64,000 nucleotides of DNA from Verrucomicrobiota bacterium. Its GTDB lineage: Bacteria; Verrucomicrobiota; Verrucomicrobiia; Limisphaerales; UBA1319. The position numbers were made by a program, and so were the translations under genes. The notes below the pieces were generated by a model. That model saw nothing but the letters and a program-made list of their open reading frames with translations. It was not told where the DNA came from and searched no databases. The stretch spans positions 1-64,000 of the forward strand of contig JAKLFB010000005.1 of assembly GCA_022711435.1 (NCBI GenBank), given 5' to 3'. Below are positions 17,886 through 27,600 of this stretch, piece after piece. Within the stretch, counting starts at the first letter, position 1; each line of letters opens with the position of its first letter.

Positions 17886-18746
17886 ATGACCCAGAATCCC
17901 GAAGTGCCTGGCAGCCCGGCAAACCGAGTCGCGATCGCGATCGCCCCGGTCGATTACCGGGACGCCAGCCGGTTCCCTGCGGAACAGCAGCTGGCCGACG
18001 ACATCGTCGAGTGCTGCCAAGCCGGGGCATCGGTGGTCCATTTTCATGTGACCGATGCCCGGGGACGGCCCACCCTCGACACCTCCTTCTTCCACCAGGT
18101 CGTCCGCCTCGTCCGCAGCCGATGCGACATCATTGTCCAAGGCTCGACCGGCGGGGTCGGGTCCACCGTCGAGGAGCGGAGCGTGGCGCTGACCGTGCCC
18201 GGCGTCGAGATGGCGTCGCTGAACATGGGCTCGTGCAACCTGTTCGGGCAGGCGTATGTGAACGCGCCCGAGGAGGTGCGGGCGTGGGCCCGGCGGATGC
18301 GCGAGCGGAAGATCGTCCCCGACTGCTGCTTCTTCGACGGCGGATTCTTCACGATGCTCGACTGGCTGGCCGAGCGGGGCCTGGCCATCCAGCCCTGCGT
18401 CGCCGGCTTGTGCCTCGGATTTCCCAACGCGCTCCCCGCCACGGTCGAGAACCTCGTGTTCATGAAAAGCAAGCTGCCGCTTGGCGCGATGTGGACGCTC
18501 GTGCAGCATGGTTATCGCGACTTCAGCCTGCTGGCAGCCGCCATCGCTTGCGGCGGGAACATCCGAGTCGGCTTCGAGGACTCGCCCTGGCTGGCGCCGG
18601 ATCAGAAAGCCCGCTGCAACCGCGAGCTGGTCGAGAAAGCCCGCACCCTCATCCAGCACCTAGGCCATTCGGTTGCCACACCGGCCGAGATGCGGCGGCG
18701 GTTCGGTTTGGCTCCGCTCGAAAAGGCTGCATCATCCGATGCCTGA
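17886..18746 (+). CDS. Beta-keto acid cleavage enzyme (BKACE, DUF849)
   Basis: BKACE enzymes are zinc-dependent TIM barrels that condense a beta-keto acid with acetyl-CoA to give acetoacetate and a CoA ester. Family signs are the N-terminal strand VAIAIAPVDY, the metal motif region ASVVHFHVTDARGRPTLD near residues 48-65, IIVQGSTGG, the catalytic-side FEDSPWLAPDQ near 237-247, and a length (286) in the usual range. AGG about 5 bp before the ATG may serve as ribosome binding site. It is first of three plus-strand genes with a racemase-like and a cupin gene. The specific keto-acid substrate is unknown; the neighbours suggest a sugar-acid or amino-acid breakdown route. Confidence 0.87.
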   Translation: MTQNPEVPGSPANRVAIAIAPVDYRDASRFPAEQQLADDIVECCQAGASVVHFHVTDARGRPTLDTSFFHQVVRLVRSRCDIIVQGSTGGVGSTVEERSVALTVPGVEMASLNMGSCNLFGQAYVNAPEEVRAWARRMRERKIVPDCCFFDGGFFTMLDWLAERGLAIQPCVAGLCLGFPNALPATVENLVFMKSKLPLGAMWTLVQHGYRDFSLLAAAIACGGNIRVGFEDSPWLAPDQKARCNRELVEKARTLIQHLGHSVATPAEMRRRFGLAPLEKAASSDA

Positions 18747-18803
18747 TATCCCACCCACAGCCCAACACGCCTCGCGCTCACTCGAGTTCGACAAGAGAAC
18801 CCT

Positions 18804-19472
18804 ATGCCTACCTTAGCTCTGATTCATACCGTGGATTGGTATGGCCAATCCGTGCTCGAACCCTTCGGCAAACCCTGGCTCGCCGCCAATCCGGACGTGA
18901 AGGCCATCAACATCATGGACGACTCGCTGCTCACCGAGTCGCTGGCGCACGGCGGCCCCACCCCGCGGGTCATCAAGCGGATGCTCTTCTACATCCTGGC
19001 GGCCGAGGCTGCCGGCGCCGACGTCATCATGTGCTCCTGCACCACCATGGGGGTGGCCACGGAGCGCGCCAAGGGGCTCGTGGACGTGCCGGTCTTCAAC
19101 ATCGACGAACCGATGGCGCGGGACGCGGTCCGCGCGGGCCGGCGCCTGGGCGTCCTCGCCACCGTGCCCACCAGCGCCCCTGCCACCCGCCGCCTTCTCG
19201 AGAAGGAAGCCCGCGCGGCAGGCCAAGAGATCGAAATCCAGACCGTGATCGAGGAACCCCCGTTCCGGGCGCTGCTCAGCGGCGACCGGGCAGCGCACGA
19301 CAAACTCGTCCACGCGGCCATGGATCAACTGGCCAAACAAGTGGACGTTATCGTCCTGGGACAGATCAGCCTCGCGCAGATCCGGCATAACCCCGGCGTC
19401 CCCGTCCTCGAGGTCGGCCATTCGGGCTTCGCCGAGGCGCGCCGCCTCCTGGATCGAGACTCGCGCCGATGA
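18804..19472 (+). CDS. Asp/Glu racemase-superfamily protein
   Basis: A 222-residue two-domain protein of the aspartate/glutamate/hydantoin racemase fold. The first catalytic-type cysteine is present in VIMCSCTTMGVA (near residues 74-85), and the helical segment PRVIKRMLFYILAAEAAGAD is typical. At the place where true racemases have the second Cys (LGCTH-type motif) this protein reads IVLGQISLAQIR, with no Cys, so a classical two-base racemization is doubtful. It may be an isomerase or lyase of the superfamily. The ATG follows the BKACE stop by 57 bp, and the stop overlaps the next start by 4 bp, so it is part of the same operon. Confidence 0.75.
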   Translation: MPTLALIHTVDWYGQSVLEPFGKPWLAANPDVKAINIMDDSLLTESLAHGGPTPRVIKRMLFYILAAEAAGADVIMCSCTTMGVATERAKGLVDVPVFNIDEPMARDAVRAGRRLGVLATVPTSAPATRRLLEKEARAAGQEIEIQTVIEEPPFRALLSGDRAAHDKLVHAAMDQLAKQVDVIVLGQISLAQIRHNPGVPVLEVGHSGFAEARRLLDRDSRR

Positions 19473-20047
19473 TCACGCGGACCGAATGTCTCCGGGCCCA
19501 GCGGCGAGCCGCCGAAATGATCCGCCAGGCGGGCGTCCGAATCACCAGCCAGGAAGCGGCGGCGATCGAGGTCGTCGACTTCGGGCTGAGCCATCTGGCC
19601 GAGGAAGGCGTTCAGGTCCTGACCTTGTTCGCCACCGACCGCGTGAGCGCCAAGATCCTGGTGACGTTCCCCGGCCAGACCGAGCCGGAGCACTGGCATC
19701 CGCCGGTCGGCGCCGATCCCGGCAAGGAGGAGACCATCCGCGTCATCTCCGGCGCCCTGCACGTCTACGTCCCCGGCGCCGACACCTTCCGCCGCGGCTG
19801 GATTCCCAGGGGCAAGGATGCCTTTTACACCTGCCGCCACGAGCTGATCCTCCCGCCTTGCGGCCAATGGACCTTCCCGCCAGGCACGCCCCACTGGTTC
19901 CAGGCGCCCGAGCCCGGCGCCGTGTTCTACAGCATCTCCACCTGCGTCCGCGACGCCCTCGACGGGTTCGCCGATCCCGGCGTCGTCCGGCTCACCCGGA
20001 TCGTCGAGGATGGCGAGGAGCCAATGGGGTCGCATCTAAATATTTGA
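19469..20047 (+). CDS. Cupin-fold D-lyxose ketol-isomerase-like protein
   Basis: A 192-residue cupin with the metal-site layout of the D-lyxose isomerase group: PEHWHPP (two His), KEETIRVISGALHVYVPG (Glu plus beta-strand), and PPGTPHWFQAP (last His). Such enzymes interconvert D-lyxose and D-xylulose, or D-mannose and D-fructose, with a divalent metal. The exact sugar cannot be read from the sequence, and another cupin isomerase activity is possible. The ATG overlaps the racemase-like gene stop (ATGA), indicating coupling. The 3' end overlaps the convergent transporter gene by 12 bp. Confidence 0.72.
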   Translation: MITRTECLRAQRRAAEMIRQAGVRITSQEAAAIEVVDFGLSHLAEEGVQVLTLFATDRVSAKILVTFPGQTEPEHWHPPVGADPGKEETIRVISGALHVYVPGADTFRRGWIPRGKDAFYTCRHELILPPCGQWTFPPGTPHWFQAPEPGAVFYSISTCVRDALDGFADPGVVRLTRIVEDGEEPMGSHLNI

Positions 20048-21409
20048 CATTTCGGGATGCTGGGCGTAGCCGTGGGGGCTGGCCCGCCAGGCCGCGGCGA
20101 AGAGCAGCGTGCCGATGATGCTCATGCCGACCAGCGCCAGAAAGACGGCGTCCCAGCCGCTCTTGTCGACGAGCCATCCGAGCCCCCAGCCCGACAGCAG
20201 CGTGCTGGCGTAGCCGAAAATGCCTGTGAAGCCGGCGGCCGTCGCGGCGGCGCGTTTGGTCGCCAGGTTGGCGACAATGATGCCAATCAGAGCCTGGGGA
20301 CCATAGATGAAGAAACCGGCGGCGCAGAGCGTCGCCGCATTGAGGGCCGCCGAAGCGGCTGGGAGCCGCCAGAAAAGGAACACGAAGATCCCGGCCATCG
20401 CCATGTAGACCAGGCATGTCCGGGCGCCGCGGCCGCCAAAGACCCGGTCGGTCACCCAGCCGGCCAGCAGCATTCCGACAATCCCCGAGACCTCGAAGGC
20501 GGCGACCATCCAGCTGGCCTGGGTGAGATCGACGTCCTTGGCCTCGGTCAGCAGCGTGGGTCCCCAATCCAGGACGGCGTATCGGACCACGTAGACGAAG
20601 AAATTGGCCAGCGCCAGCAGCCAGATGTAGGGGTTGCGAAAGACATTCGCCATCAGGAACGCGCGGAAATCGTCGCCGTGCTCCGGGTTTTTGGCGGCGC
20701 GCTCGGTGCCCTCGACCTCGGGCAGCCCCACCGAAGGGGGCGTGTCGGGCAGGAACATCCAGAGCAGCACCGATCCCAGCAGCGCCAGCGCCGCGGGGAC
20801 GAGGAAGCAGAGCCGCCAGTGGATCGTAACCAGGTAGCCGCACAGCACCACGACCAGGCTCGCGCCGATCGAGTGCGACGTGTTCCAAATGGATTGCTTG
20901 GTGGCAAGCTCTCGAGGCGGAAACCAATGGGTCATCAGACGCGACACGGGGGGGAATCCCATGCCCTGCACCCAGCCATTGAGCATCCACACCAGGCCGA
21001 GCATAACCACCGCCGAGCCGAGCCCGAAGAAGATGTTCATCAGGGCCGATGCGGCGAGCCCTACGGCCATGAACGCCCGCGCGCTGGCCCGATCGGCCAG
21101 GAAGCCATTCGCGAACCGGGCCACCCCATAGAGCAGGCCGTGCAAAGTCAGAAACAGGCCGAGGTCGGCCTTCTCGATGCCGAGATCCTTGTTCAGGAGC
21201 GGCATGGCCACGCTCAGGTTCTTGCGCACAAAATAGAACAGCGCGTAGCCGACCATCGCCGTCAGCAGCACCTGCCAGCGCCATCCCCGATACGCTCGGG
21301 CAATGACCGCGGGGTTGGTGCTGATGACCGGGATGGCCGGCGCCGGCGCAAAAAGCCTGCGGAAAAACGATAGGCGCGGCGGGGCCGGCTGTCTGTATCC
21401 AGGACGCAC
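20036..21409 (-). CDS. MFS transporter, organophosphate:phosphate antiporter-like (GlpT/UhpT group)
   Basis: A 457-residue inner-membrane protein with about twelve hydrophobic segments. OPA-family signs are GYALFYFVRKNLSVAMPLL in the first helix, where the Arg corresponds to a phosphate-binding Arg of GlpT; LGLFLTLHGLLYGVARFANG; NGWVQGMGFPP near the end of the N-domain; and LATKQSIWNTSHSIGA. Members exchange sugar phosphates or glycerol 3-phosphate for phosphate; relatives can move other organic anions. It stands opposite the BKACE-racemase-cupin operon and overlaps its last gene tail to tail, so uptake of that pathway's substrate is a reasonable guess, unproven. Confidence 0.85.
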   Translation of the reverse strand: MRPGYRQPAPPRLSFFRRLFAPAPAIPVISTNPAVIARAYRGWRWQVLLTAMVGYALFYFVRKNLSVAMPLLNKDLGIEKADLGLFLTLHGLLYGVARFANGFLADRASARAFMAVGLAASALMNIFFGLGSAVVMLGLVWMLNGWVQGMGFPPVSRLMTHWFPPRELATKQSIWNTSHSIGASLVVVLCGYLVTIHWRLCFLVPAALALLGSVLLWMFLPDTPPSVGLPEVEGTERAAKNPEHGDDFRAFLMANVFRNPYIWLLALANFFVYVVRYAVLDWGPTLLTEAKDVDLTQASWMVAAFEVSGIVGMLLAGWVTDRVFGGRGARTCLVYMAMAGIFVFLFWRLPAASAALNAATLCAAGFFIYGPQALIGIIVANLATKRAAATAAGFTGIFGYASTLLSGWGLGWLVDKSGWDAVFLALVGMSIIGTLLFAAAWRASPHGYAQHPEMSNI

Positions 21410-21765
21410 ACGCGGAGTGAACCGGAGTCACGCTGCCAGGTCAAGCGAGCTTTCCGCTGCCCTGCTTTCCGCTGCCCCCGCTGCCCAACCCGTCGCGCCT
21501 CGCGGTGGGCATCTTCGTCCCGGGTAGCCGTTGTCCCCCGGCCAGCCATCTGGACGCCCGGCTTGACCGTTCCCGGGATGCTTGCCACCTTGGGATTGAT
21601 CGGCGGCCGCTTCGGCGCATAATGAACCCCGATGGCCAGGCCCGGCGCGGTCCGAAGCGGCGTGGAACTTGGGGAGCGGACTGGTGTTGAAATCCAAGAG
21701 AGTCGAGCGAATCTGAAAGCCGACCCGCCCGCATGGGCGGGCAAGGACAGCACAGCGAGGAAATC
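21410..21765. other. Intergenic region between divergent genes
   Basis: About 356 bp without a convincing gene. It must hold the promoters for the transporter (minus) and the GspC-like gene (plus). Visible structure: a direct repeat TTTCCGCTGCCC (21448-21475 area), and a hairpin CCCGCCC-GCAT-GGGCGGG at 21724-21741 just upstream of the ribosome binding site GAGGAAATC of the gene at 21766. That hairpin could sit in the 5' leader. No clear -35/-10 pair was recognised. Confidence 0.5.
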
Positions 21766-22578
21766 ATGAGATGGGATCTGACGGCGGGATTGCTGGCGGC
21801 AGCGATGGGGTGGGCCGGAGCCAACAGCTCCGCCAGGGAGCTTCGCGACCGCTCCTATGAGAACATTTTTGAGCGCAACGCGTTCGGATTGCGTCCGCCT
21901 CCGACCAATGCGCCGCCACCCCCTCCTCAGTCCCCCCAGGTCACGAACATCGTCTTTACCGGCATCACAACCGTGTTCGGAACCAAGAAAGCCTTTTTCA
22001 AGATCCCCAAGCCGGACAAGCCGAACGAGTTCCTGTTCCCGATGCTGGGCGAGAACGACCCTCCGGAGGCCGGCCTGAAAGTGATGGAGATCGACGAGAA
22101 TCGGGGGGCTGCGAAGATCAACCATGGCGGACAGGTCATGACCGTGACATTCGAGACGCACGGGAACAAAGCCAGCCCGATGGTGGCTGCGGCGGCGACG
22201 CCGGGCACACCGCCACGTCCGGGCATGCCAGGCGCGCCGGGCCCTCAGCCTAACGTGCCGCGCCCCGGAATGCCGGGCGTCCCCAACCTTCCAGGATCGA
22301 ATCCCGGCCAACCGGTGCCCAGCGCGGTCCCCTCCCGATCCGGGATCATCACGCCCGGCATGGCGCCAACTGCACCGGGGGTTAATCTGAATTTCCGAGG
22401 AAACGTGACCACGCTGAATCCGGTGCAGAGCCGCCCGGTACGAGCCCTGCCCGCTCCGCCGCCGACGACGCTCGAGGAATCCATTGTCAACATGGAGCTG
22501 CAGCGGACGATGAATGCCAACAAGATCGCCGCCGGAGATTTCCCGCCGCTCCCGCCCACCGAGATCTCGCCGCAATGA
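21766..22578 (+). CDS. GspC/PilP-like exported protein, proline-rich
   Basis: A 270-residue protein with a signal peptide (MRWDLTAGLLAAAMGWAGA). The ATG at 21766 is chosen because GAGGAA lies at the right distance. Residues 25-50 contain ENIFERNAFGLRPPPTNAPP, similar to the NPFGLKPPP-type stretch after the anchor of GspC/PilP-like proteins. It is followed by a compact beta domain (TNIVFTGITTVFGTKKAFF, LKVMEIDENRGAAKINHGGQ), as in the HR domain that binds secretin. The C-terminal half is low-complexity and rich in Pro, Gly and Met (GMPGAPGPQP). A periplasmic role in a pilus or type II-like secretion apparatus is inferred. The stop overlaps the ATG of the next gene by 4 bp. Confidence 0.6.
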   Translation: MRWDLTAGLLAAAMGWAGANSSARELRDRSYENIFERNAFGLRPPPTNAPPPPPQSPQVTNIVFTGITTVFGTKKAFFKIPKPDKPNEFLFPMLGENDPPEAGLKVMEIDENRGAAKINHGGQVMTVTFETHGNKASPMVAAAATPGTPPRPGMPGAPGPQPNVPRPGMPGVPNLPGSNPGQPVPSAVPSRSGIITPGMAPTAPGVNLNFRGNVTTLNPVQSRPVRALPAPPPTTLEESIVNMELQRTMNANKIAAGDFPPLPPTEISPQ

Positions 22579-24566
22579 ACAGATACTGGCGATTCCTGGT
22601 TGGATTGGCCGTCCTGGCCTCCTCCATCGGCGCCCAGGCAGACAACTGGCCTTTCTTCCGCGGCCCCACCCGCCAGGGTGTTTCGACCGGAACCGGCTTC
22701 CCGATCCATTGGTCCCCAGCATCGAACGTCATCTGGAGAACCGCGATACCGGGCGAGGGATGGTCCTCGCCGATCGTCCATGGGGATTCGGTATTTGTGA
22801 CGGCCGCAACCGCGGAGGGGCTTTCCCTTCGCTTGATCCACCTGGATCGCTCGACCGGGGCGATTCGATGGGATCGCGAGGTGTGCCGGCAGACCAAAAC
22901 CCGCATTCAGCGGCCGAACTCCTACGCCACGCCGACGCCGGCGACCGACGGCGAGAGGATCTACGTCCTGTCGTTCAACGGGCGGTTGGCGGCGTTGAAT
23001 TACGAGGGCCAGATGGTCTGGCAAAACGCCGATTATCCCTATTACTCGCAACACGGCCCCGGGGTGTCGCCGGTGTTGTATGGAGACCTGCTGATCGTGC
23101 CGTTCGACGGCAGCAGCGAGGGCCCGGACAAATCGGTTGGCTGGCAGAAGCCCTGGGATCGGGCCTTCATACTGGGCCTGGACCGAGCCACGGGCCGCGT
23201 CCGATGGCGAGCGGAGCGCGGCAGCTCGCGGATCGCCCATGTCACTCCCAATATCATGTCCACCCCGCAAGGCGACATCCTCGTCAGCGGGGCGGGAGAC
23301 GTGCTGCAGGGTTTCGACCTGGGAACCGGCAGACGGCTGTGGTCCGTCTCCGGCCAGGGCGAAGGCGTGGTCCCATCCATTGTCATCGGCGACGGCCTTA
23401 TCTTCCACACCACCGGCTTTGGCCAGCCGAGGTTGCGAGCGGTGCGCCCCGACAATGCCCAGGCCCGGATCGTGTGGGAGCTGAACAAGAATGTCCCGAT
23501 GATCCCAAGCGCGCTCTTCCGCGCCCCCTGCCTGTTTACCATCAATGAAGGCGGCACCCTCCAGTGTCTCGAGGCCCGCACCGGCAAGGAGCTCTGGTCG
23601 GAACGCTTGCCGGGCCATTATGCGGCGTCACCCGTCCTGGCGGAGGATCGCCTTTATATTCTCTCCGAGGAAGGCGAGACCAGCGTGATCGAGGCGGGGC
23701 CGGCCTATCGGCTCCTGGCGCGCAACCCGATCGAGGCCGCGTGCAGGGCTTCGCCGGCCCTGGCCGATGGCCGGATCTATCTCCGAACCGAACGGCATCT
23801 GTTCTGCCTGGGACAGCGCGAGGCATCCAGGAGCCCCTCGGCCGATCAGGTCGGACAGGAGATCTCGCCGTGGACGCCCGGAACCCTCGAGATCCACCAG
23901 ATCAGCACCGGCCGCGGCAATGCCGCGCTCATGATCTTCCCGGATGGGACCACCATGCTGGTCGATGCGGGCGAGCTGGGCGCCAAAACCGTCCGCCACA
24001 CCCCGGACAGGCCGGACGGATCCCGCCCGGCCGGCGAATGGATCACGCGCTATATCCTCCACGCGCTCCGGCACAATCCTTCCCCCGTGCTTGGCTACGG
24101 AAGCTTCGACTACTATAATGGCGCCGACATCCCGGGAGTCCCGGGCGACGGCCGTCCCGAGTGGCATGACGTCGAGACGCCCGTGGCTCAGGTGGTCGGC
24201 CCCGTCGAGGCGGCCATCCTCGATCACCACGGCTACCTGGATTCGCAGAACGCGTTTCTGGTCTCCGCCTTGCGGCCGCGCGTCTGGGTGATCTCGGTAT
24301 GGGATTCGGCGCATCCGACCGGCTCGGTGTGGAACCGGCTCCAGTCGCAGAGGCTCTATCCAGGGCCTCGCGACGTCTTTGCCACGGATGCCCATGACGC
24401 CGCTCTGACGGTGATTGGAGGGCTAAACCAGCTCAGCAGCCAGCATGGCCACATCGTGATTCGAGTCGAGCCTGGAGGCGATCGATATCGAGTGCTGGTC
24501 GTGGATGACTCGAGCGAAAGCCATCGGATCACGAAAGTCTCCGGACCCTTTGCCTCGAATCGGTAA
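22575..24566 (+). CDS. PQQ-type beta-propeller fused to a metallo-beta-lactamase-like domain
   Basis: The 663-residue exported protein has a signal peptide ending near GAQA. Residues about 25-415 are a PQQ-binding-like eight-bladed propeller, opening with NWPFFRGPTRQGVS and showing repeated blades of the type LDRATGRVRWRAE, FDLGTGRRLWS and LEARTGKELWSE. From about residue 435 the sequence changes to a metallo-beta-lactamase-like fold: LEIHQISTGRGNAALMIFP, TMLVDAG, then AILDHHGYLDSQNAFLVSAL and VWVISVWDSAHP. The usual HxHxDH metal motif is replaced by DHHGYLD, so metal binding may be altered or lost. It is coupled to the GspC-like gene by an ATGA overlap. Function is unknown; a surface or periplasmic scaffold or hydrolase is possible. 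Confidence 0.75.
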   Translation: MNRYWRFLVGLAVLASSIGAQADNWPFFRGPTRQGVSTGTGFPIHWSPASNVIWRTAIPGEGWSSPIVHGDSVFVTAATAEGLSLRLIHLDRSTGAIRWDREVCRQTKTRIQRPNSYATPTPATDGERIYVLSFNGRLAALNYEGQMVWQNADYPYYSQHGPGVSPVLYGDLLIVPFDGSSEGPDKSVGWQKPWDRAFILGLDRATGRVRWRAERGSSRIAHVTPNIMSTPQGDILVSGAGDVLQGFDLGTGRRLWSVSGQGEGVVPSIVIGDGLIFHTTGFGQPRLRAVRPDNAQARIVWELNKNVPMIPSALFRAPCLFTINEGGTLQCLEARTGKELWSERLPGHYAASPVLAEDRLYILSEEGETSVIEAGPAYRLLARNPIEAACRASPALADGRIYLRTERHLFCLGQREASRSPSADQVGQEISPWTPGTLEIHQISTGRGNAALMIFPDGTTMLVDAGELGAKTVRHTPDRPDGSRPAGEWITRYILHALRHNPSPVLGYGSFDYYNGADIPGVPGDGRPEWHDVETPVAQVVGPVEAAILDHHGYLDSQNAFLVSALRPRVWVISVWDSAHPTGSVWNRLQSQRLYPGPRDVFATDAHDAALTVIGGLNQLSSQHGHIVIRVEPGGDRYRVLVVDDSSESHRITKVSGPFASNR

Positions 24567-24680
24567 TCGCCCGGCGACTGAGGCAAATCGAGAGGCAGCC
24601 GGGGTATAAGGGTTTTTCCGCGTCAGTAGCGGCCGTGATCCGGGAGGAGGGATCCACTGTGCCAAAAGGGGTGTTGCCCG

Positions 24681-27600
24681 ATGGCTGATTTGGTTATTCG
24701 GGCGCTGCGGGCGTTTCTTCTTGCTGCAGCGGTTCGATTTGGATATGCTCACAGTATGGATCCACGACGGATGAGATGGCGGCACGGGCCGGTCTGTTTC
24801 CGCAATCGGTTGTCACTGGATCGAAGAAGGAGGCGATGGAGTGGGCTCTGCGGTGTGGGGCTATGCCTGCAAGCCCTTGTTGCCTGCGCCCTCGGTCCGC
24901 CCCCGGCAACGCAGAACGCCATTTGGTGGCAGCGGATTTGGGGCACCGTCGAGACCTCGCCGAAGATCGTCGAGGACGGCCAGTTATTGGACGTCAAGGC
25001 GGTGTTGTACAACGGCGGGGTGGGCGAACCCCAATGGATGTGCACCGAGTGGGGCTGGATCGCCTCAGGGACCTCAGAGGTCAGCATTGAGATCCCCAAG
25101 GATTTCGAAGTCATCGAATACACGACCAGCGCGCCGGGCCAGACCAAAGTCACCGTCAGCCGGAGCGCCATCACATGGCGTGCGGTCCCGGAAAGCCCTC
25201 CCTCGCTCGGCACGATCACGGATACGTGTTCCTGCTCGATTTCCTATTGGGGTGCGGGTGGCAATTGCAAGAGCCGCGAGGTGTATCCGGAAAACTTTTT
25301 CCCGAAAGGAACCACCTTTCATGCCATCCTTCGAGCCCGCGGAAAGGGCTGCAGCTGGCAGCTGTTGCATGCGACGTATGGCGGGAATTTGGGGGCGCTG
25401 GGCTGGAGCATGGCCGCCACCGATTATTATGCGGTGAAAGGCGAGGTGGAATTATGCGAGCTGGGCATAACCCTGTCGACTTCATCGGCCAGCCTGCCCG
25501 AGGATGGGAAGAGCGCGAAAGCGAGTCTCCACGATGACTGGAAGTCCACGCTCACCGCCACCGTGTTCGACATCGAGACTCGCGATCCGGTGGTCGGCCA
25601 GATGGTGGTATTCTCGATCTTAAGCGGCAGTGCGATGCTCAATCCTGCTTCGGGCATCTCTGACACGAACGGGTTGGTGGAGACCGAGCTGCATTCGGCG
25701 GGATGGGCGGGCGAAGTCGAGATCAAGGCGATGATTCCCGCCGGCCGCGCCGCCACCAACTCGGTGACGTTCACGGTCGCCATCCCGGAACCGATTGCGG
25801 AGGAGAGCGTCTTTGGCGAGTGGCAGGACATCCCCTATGCGTTCGAGCCCGTCCATCCCGCGATCGGAAATTTCGTGTTCGGGAAGACGCTGTTCGAGCT
25901 GCACTCCCTGGTGCTGCCGGTTGCGTTTCGAGTGACATGCAACTCGAAGGACGCGGACTATTGGGGTCCATTGGGTCCTGGCTGGTCGCATTCCTACGAT
26001 CTGTTCCTCCGGGAATCAGGCGGGCGAATAACGGTGAAATGGGGGGACGGCCATGAGGAGTATTTTGCCAGCAATGGCGGAGGCGAGTGGAGGCCGGTGG
26101 CATGCCAAACCCTGCATCGGCTGGCAGCGGCAACTGGAGGCGGCTGGGAGGTGATCGCGCCCCAGGGGATCCGGCATCTCTTCGACACCAACGGAAGCCT
26201 TGCCAGCATCCAGGACCGGACCGGGAACGCGCTCCAGTTCACCCACGAGACCTCCGCGGTATCGGGCCGGCCCCGGCTGGCGGAGGTGACAGACACCGCG
26301 GGCCGGCAGGTCGCCTTCCACTATGCGACCAACGCTGATCGATTGATCGGGATTTCCACTCCGCTCCGCACGGGCGGTGACACGATCTCGTTTGCATACG
26401 GCGACAACGGCGACCTGGCCGCCATCACCGACGCCCGGCGCAACACCCTGGGGTTCACCTATGACAGCAGCCATCGGATCCTGACACACACCGATGCGCG
26501 CGGCCACATCGTGGTCCGCAACCATTATGATGATCAGAACCGTGTCCAGTGGCAAGAGAACGCCGAGGGCGGCCGGGGGGAGATCACGTATGCGCTGGAA
26601 CCGGACGGCGGGATGGCGGTCACGATCGCGCCTCCGAGCGGCCACGCAGCCCAGCACCGGTACGACGCGGCCTTCAACATCACCGAGGTGATCGACGGCA
26701 ACGGCGGGACCGCATCGTTTGGCTATTCATCCTCGGGATTGCGTCTGGGGCAACGGAACAAGACCGGCCAGGTCTCGATGCAAACTCGCGATGAGCGCGG
26801 CAACCCCAACCTGATCCAGGACGCGTTGGGCCATCGGATCGAGGTCGATTATGGAGTTCAGAACCTGCCCGATCGAATCGTGAATCCCGAGGGAGGGGTG
26901 GCCACGATCGCGCGGGACGGCCAGGGCAACTGGATCCAACGCACCAATCCCAAGGGCTATTCGGTGGCCGCGGAACGAAATGCCCAAGGCCTGATCACCA
27001 GGCTTACCAACGAACGCGGGAGATCCTGGATCCGGACCTACAACAGCCAGAACCTGCTCGCATCTGAAACCGATCCCTACGGCCGGACGACCGCCTATGA
27101 ATACGACAGCGCGGGTCGAATGACCCTGTGCCGGTGGCCGAATGGCGCCACTGAGCAAATGACCTGGGACGAACACGGCAACCTGCTCGCTCGCCAAAAC
27201 GCTATCGGCCAACGAACCGAAAACATCTATGACGCCAACGACAACCTAATCCAACAGACCGTGAAGCCGGCGGGAAGCGTCCGGCCCGAGGAATGGGCGG
27301 TGACGACCTTCGTCTATGATTCCCAGAACCGGCTCGAGCGGAAAGTCGACGCCGAAGGGGGCGCGACGGTTTACACCTACGATGCCGACTCGAATTTGCG
27401 GACAGTGACCGATCCCGACGGCGGGGCGACCACGTTCGAGTATGACGCGGCCAACCGGCTGGTTCGGCGGGTCGATCCGCTGGGCCGCGCCGATCATTTT
27501 GGCCGGGATGCCAACGGCAACCTCATCGCATTCACCAATCGGCTGGGAAAGACCTGGCTCTACGAAAGGGATGCGAAAGGCAGGATGCGCGCCACGGTCA

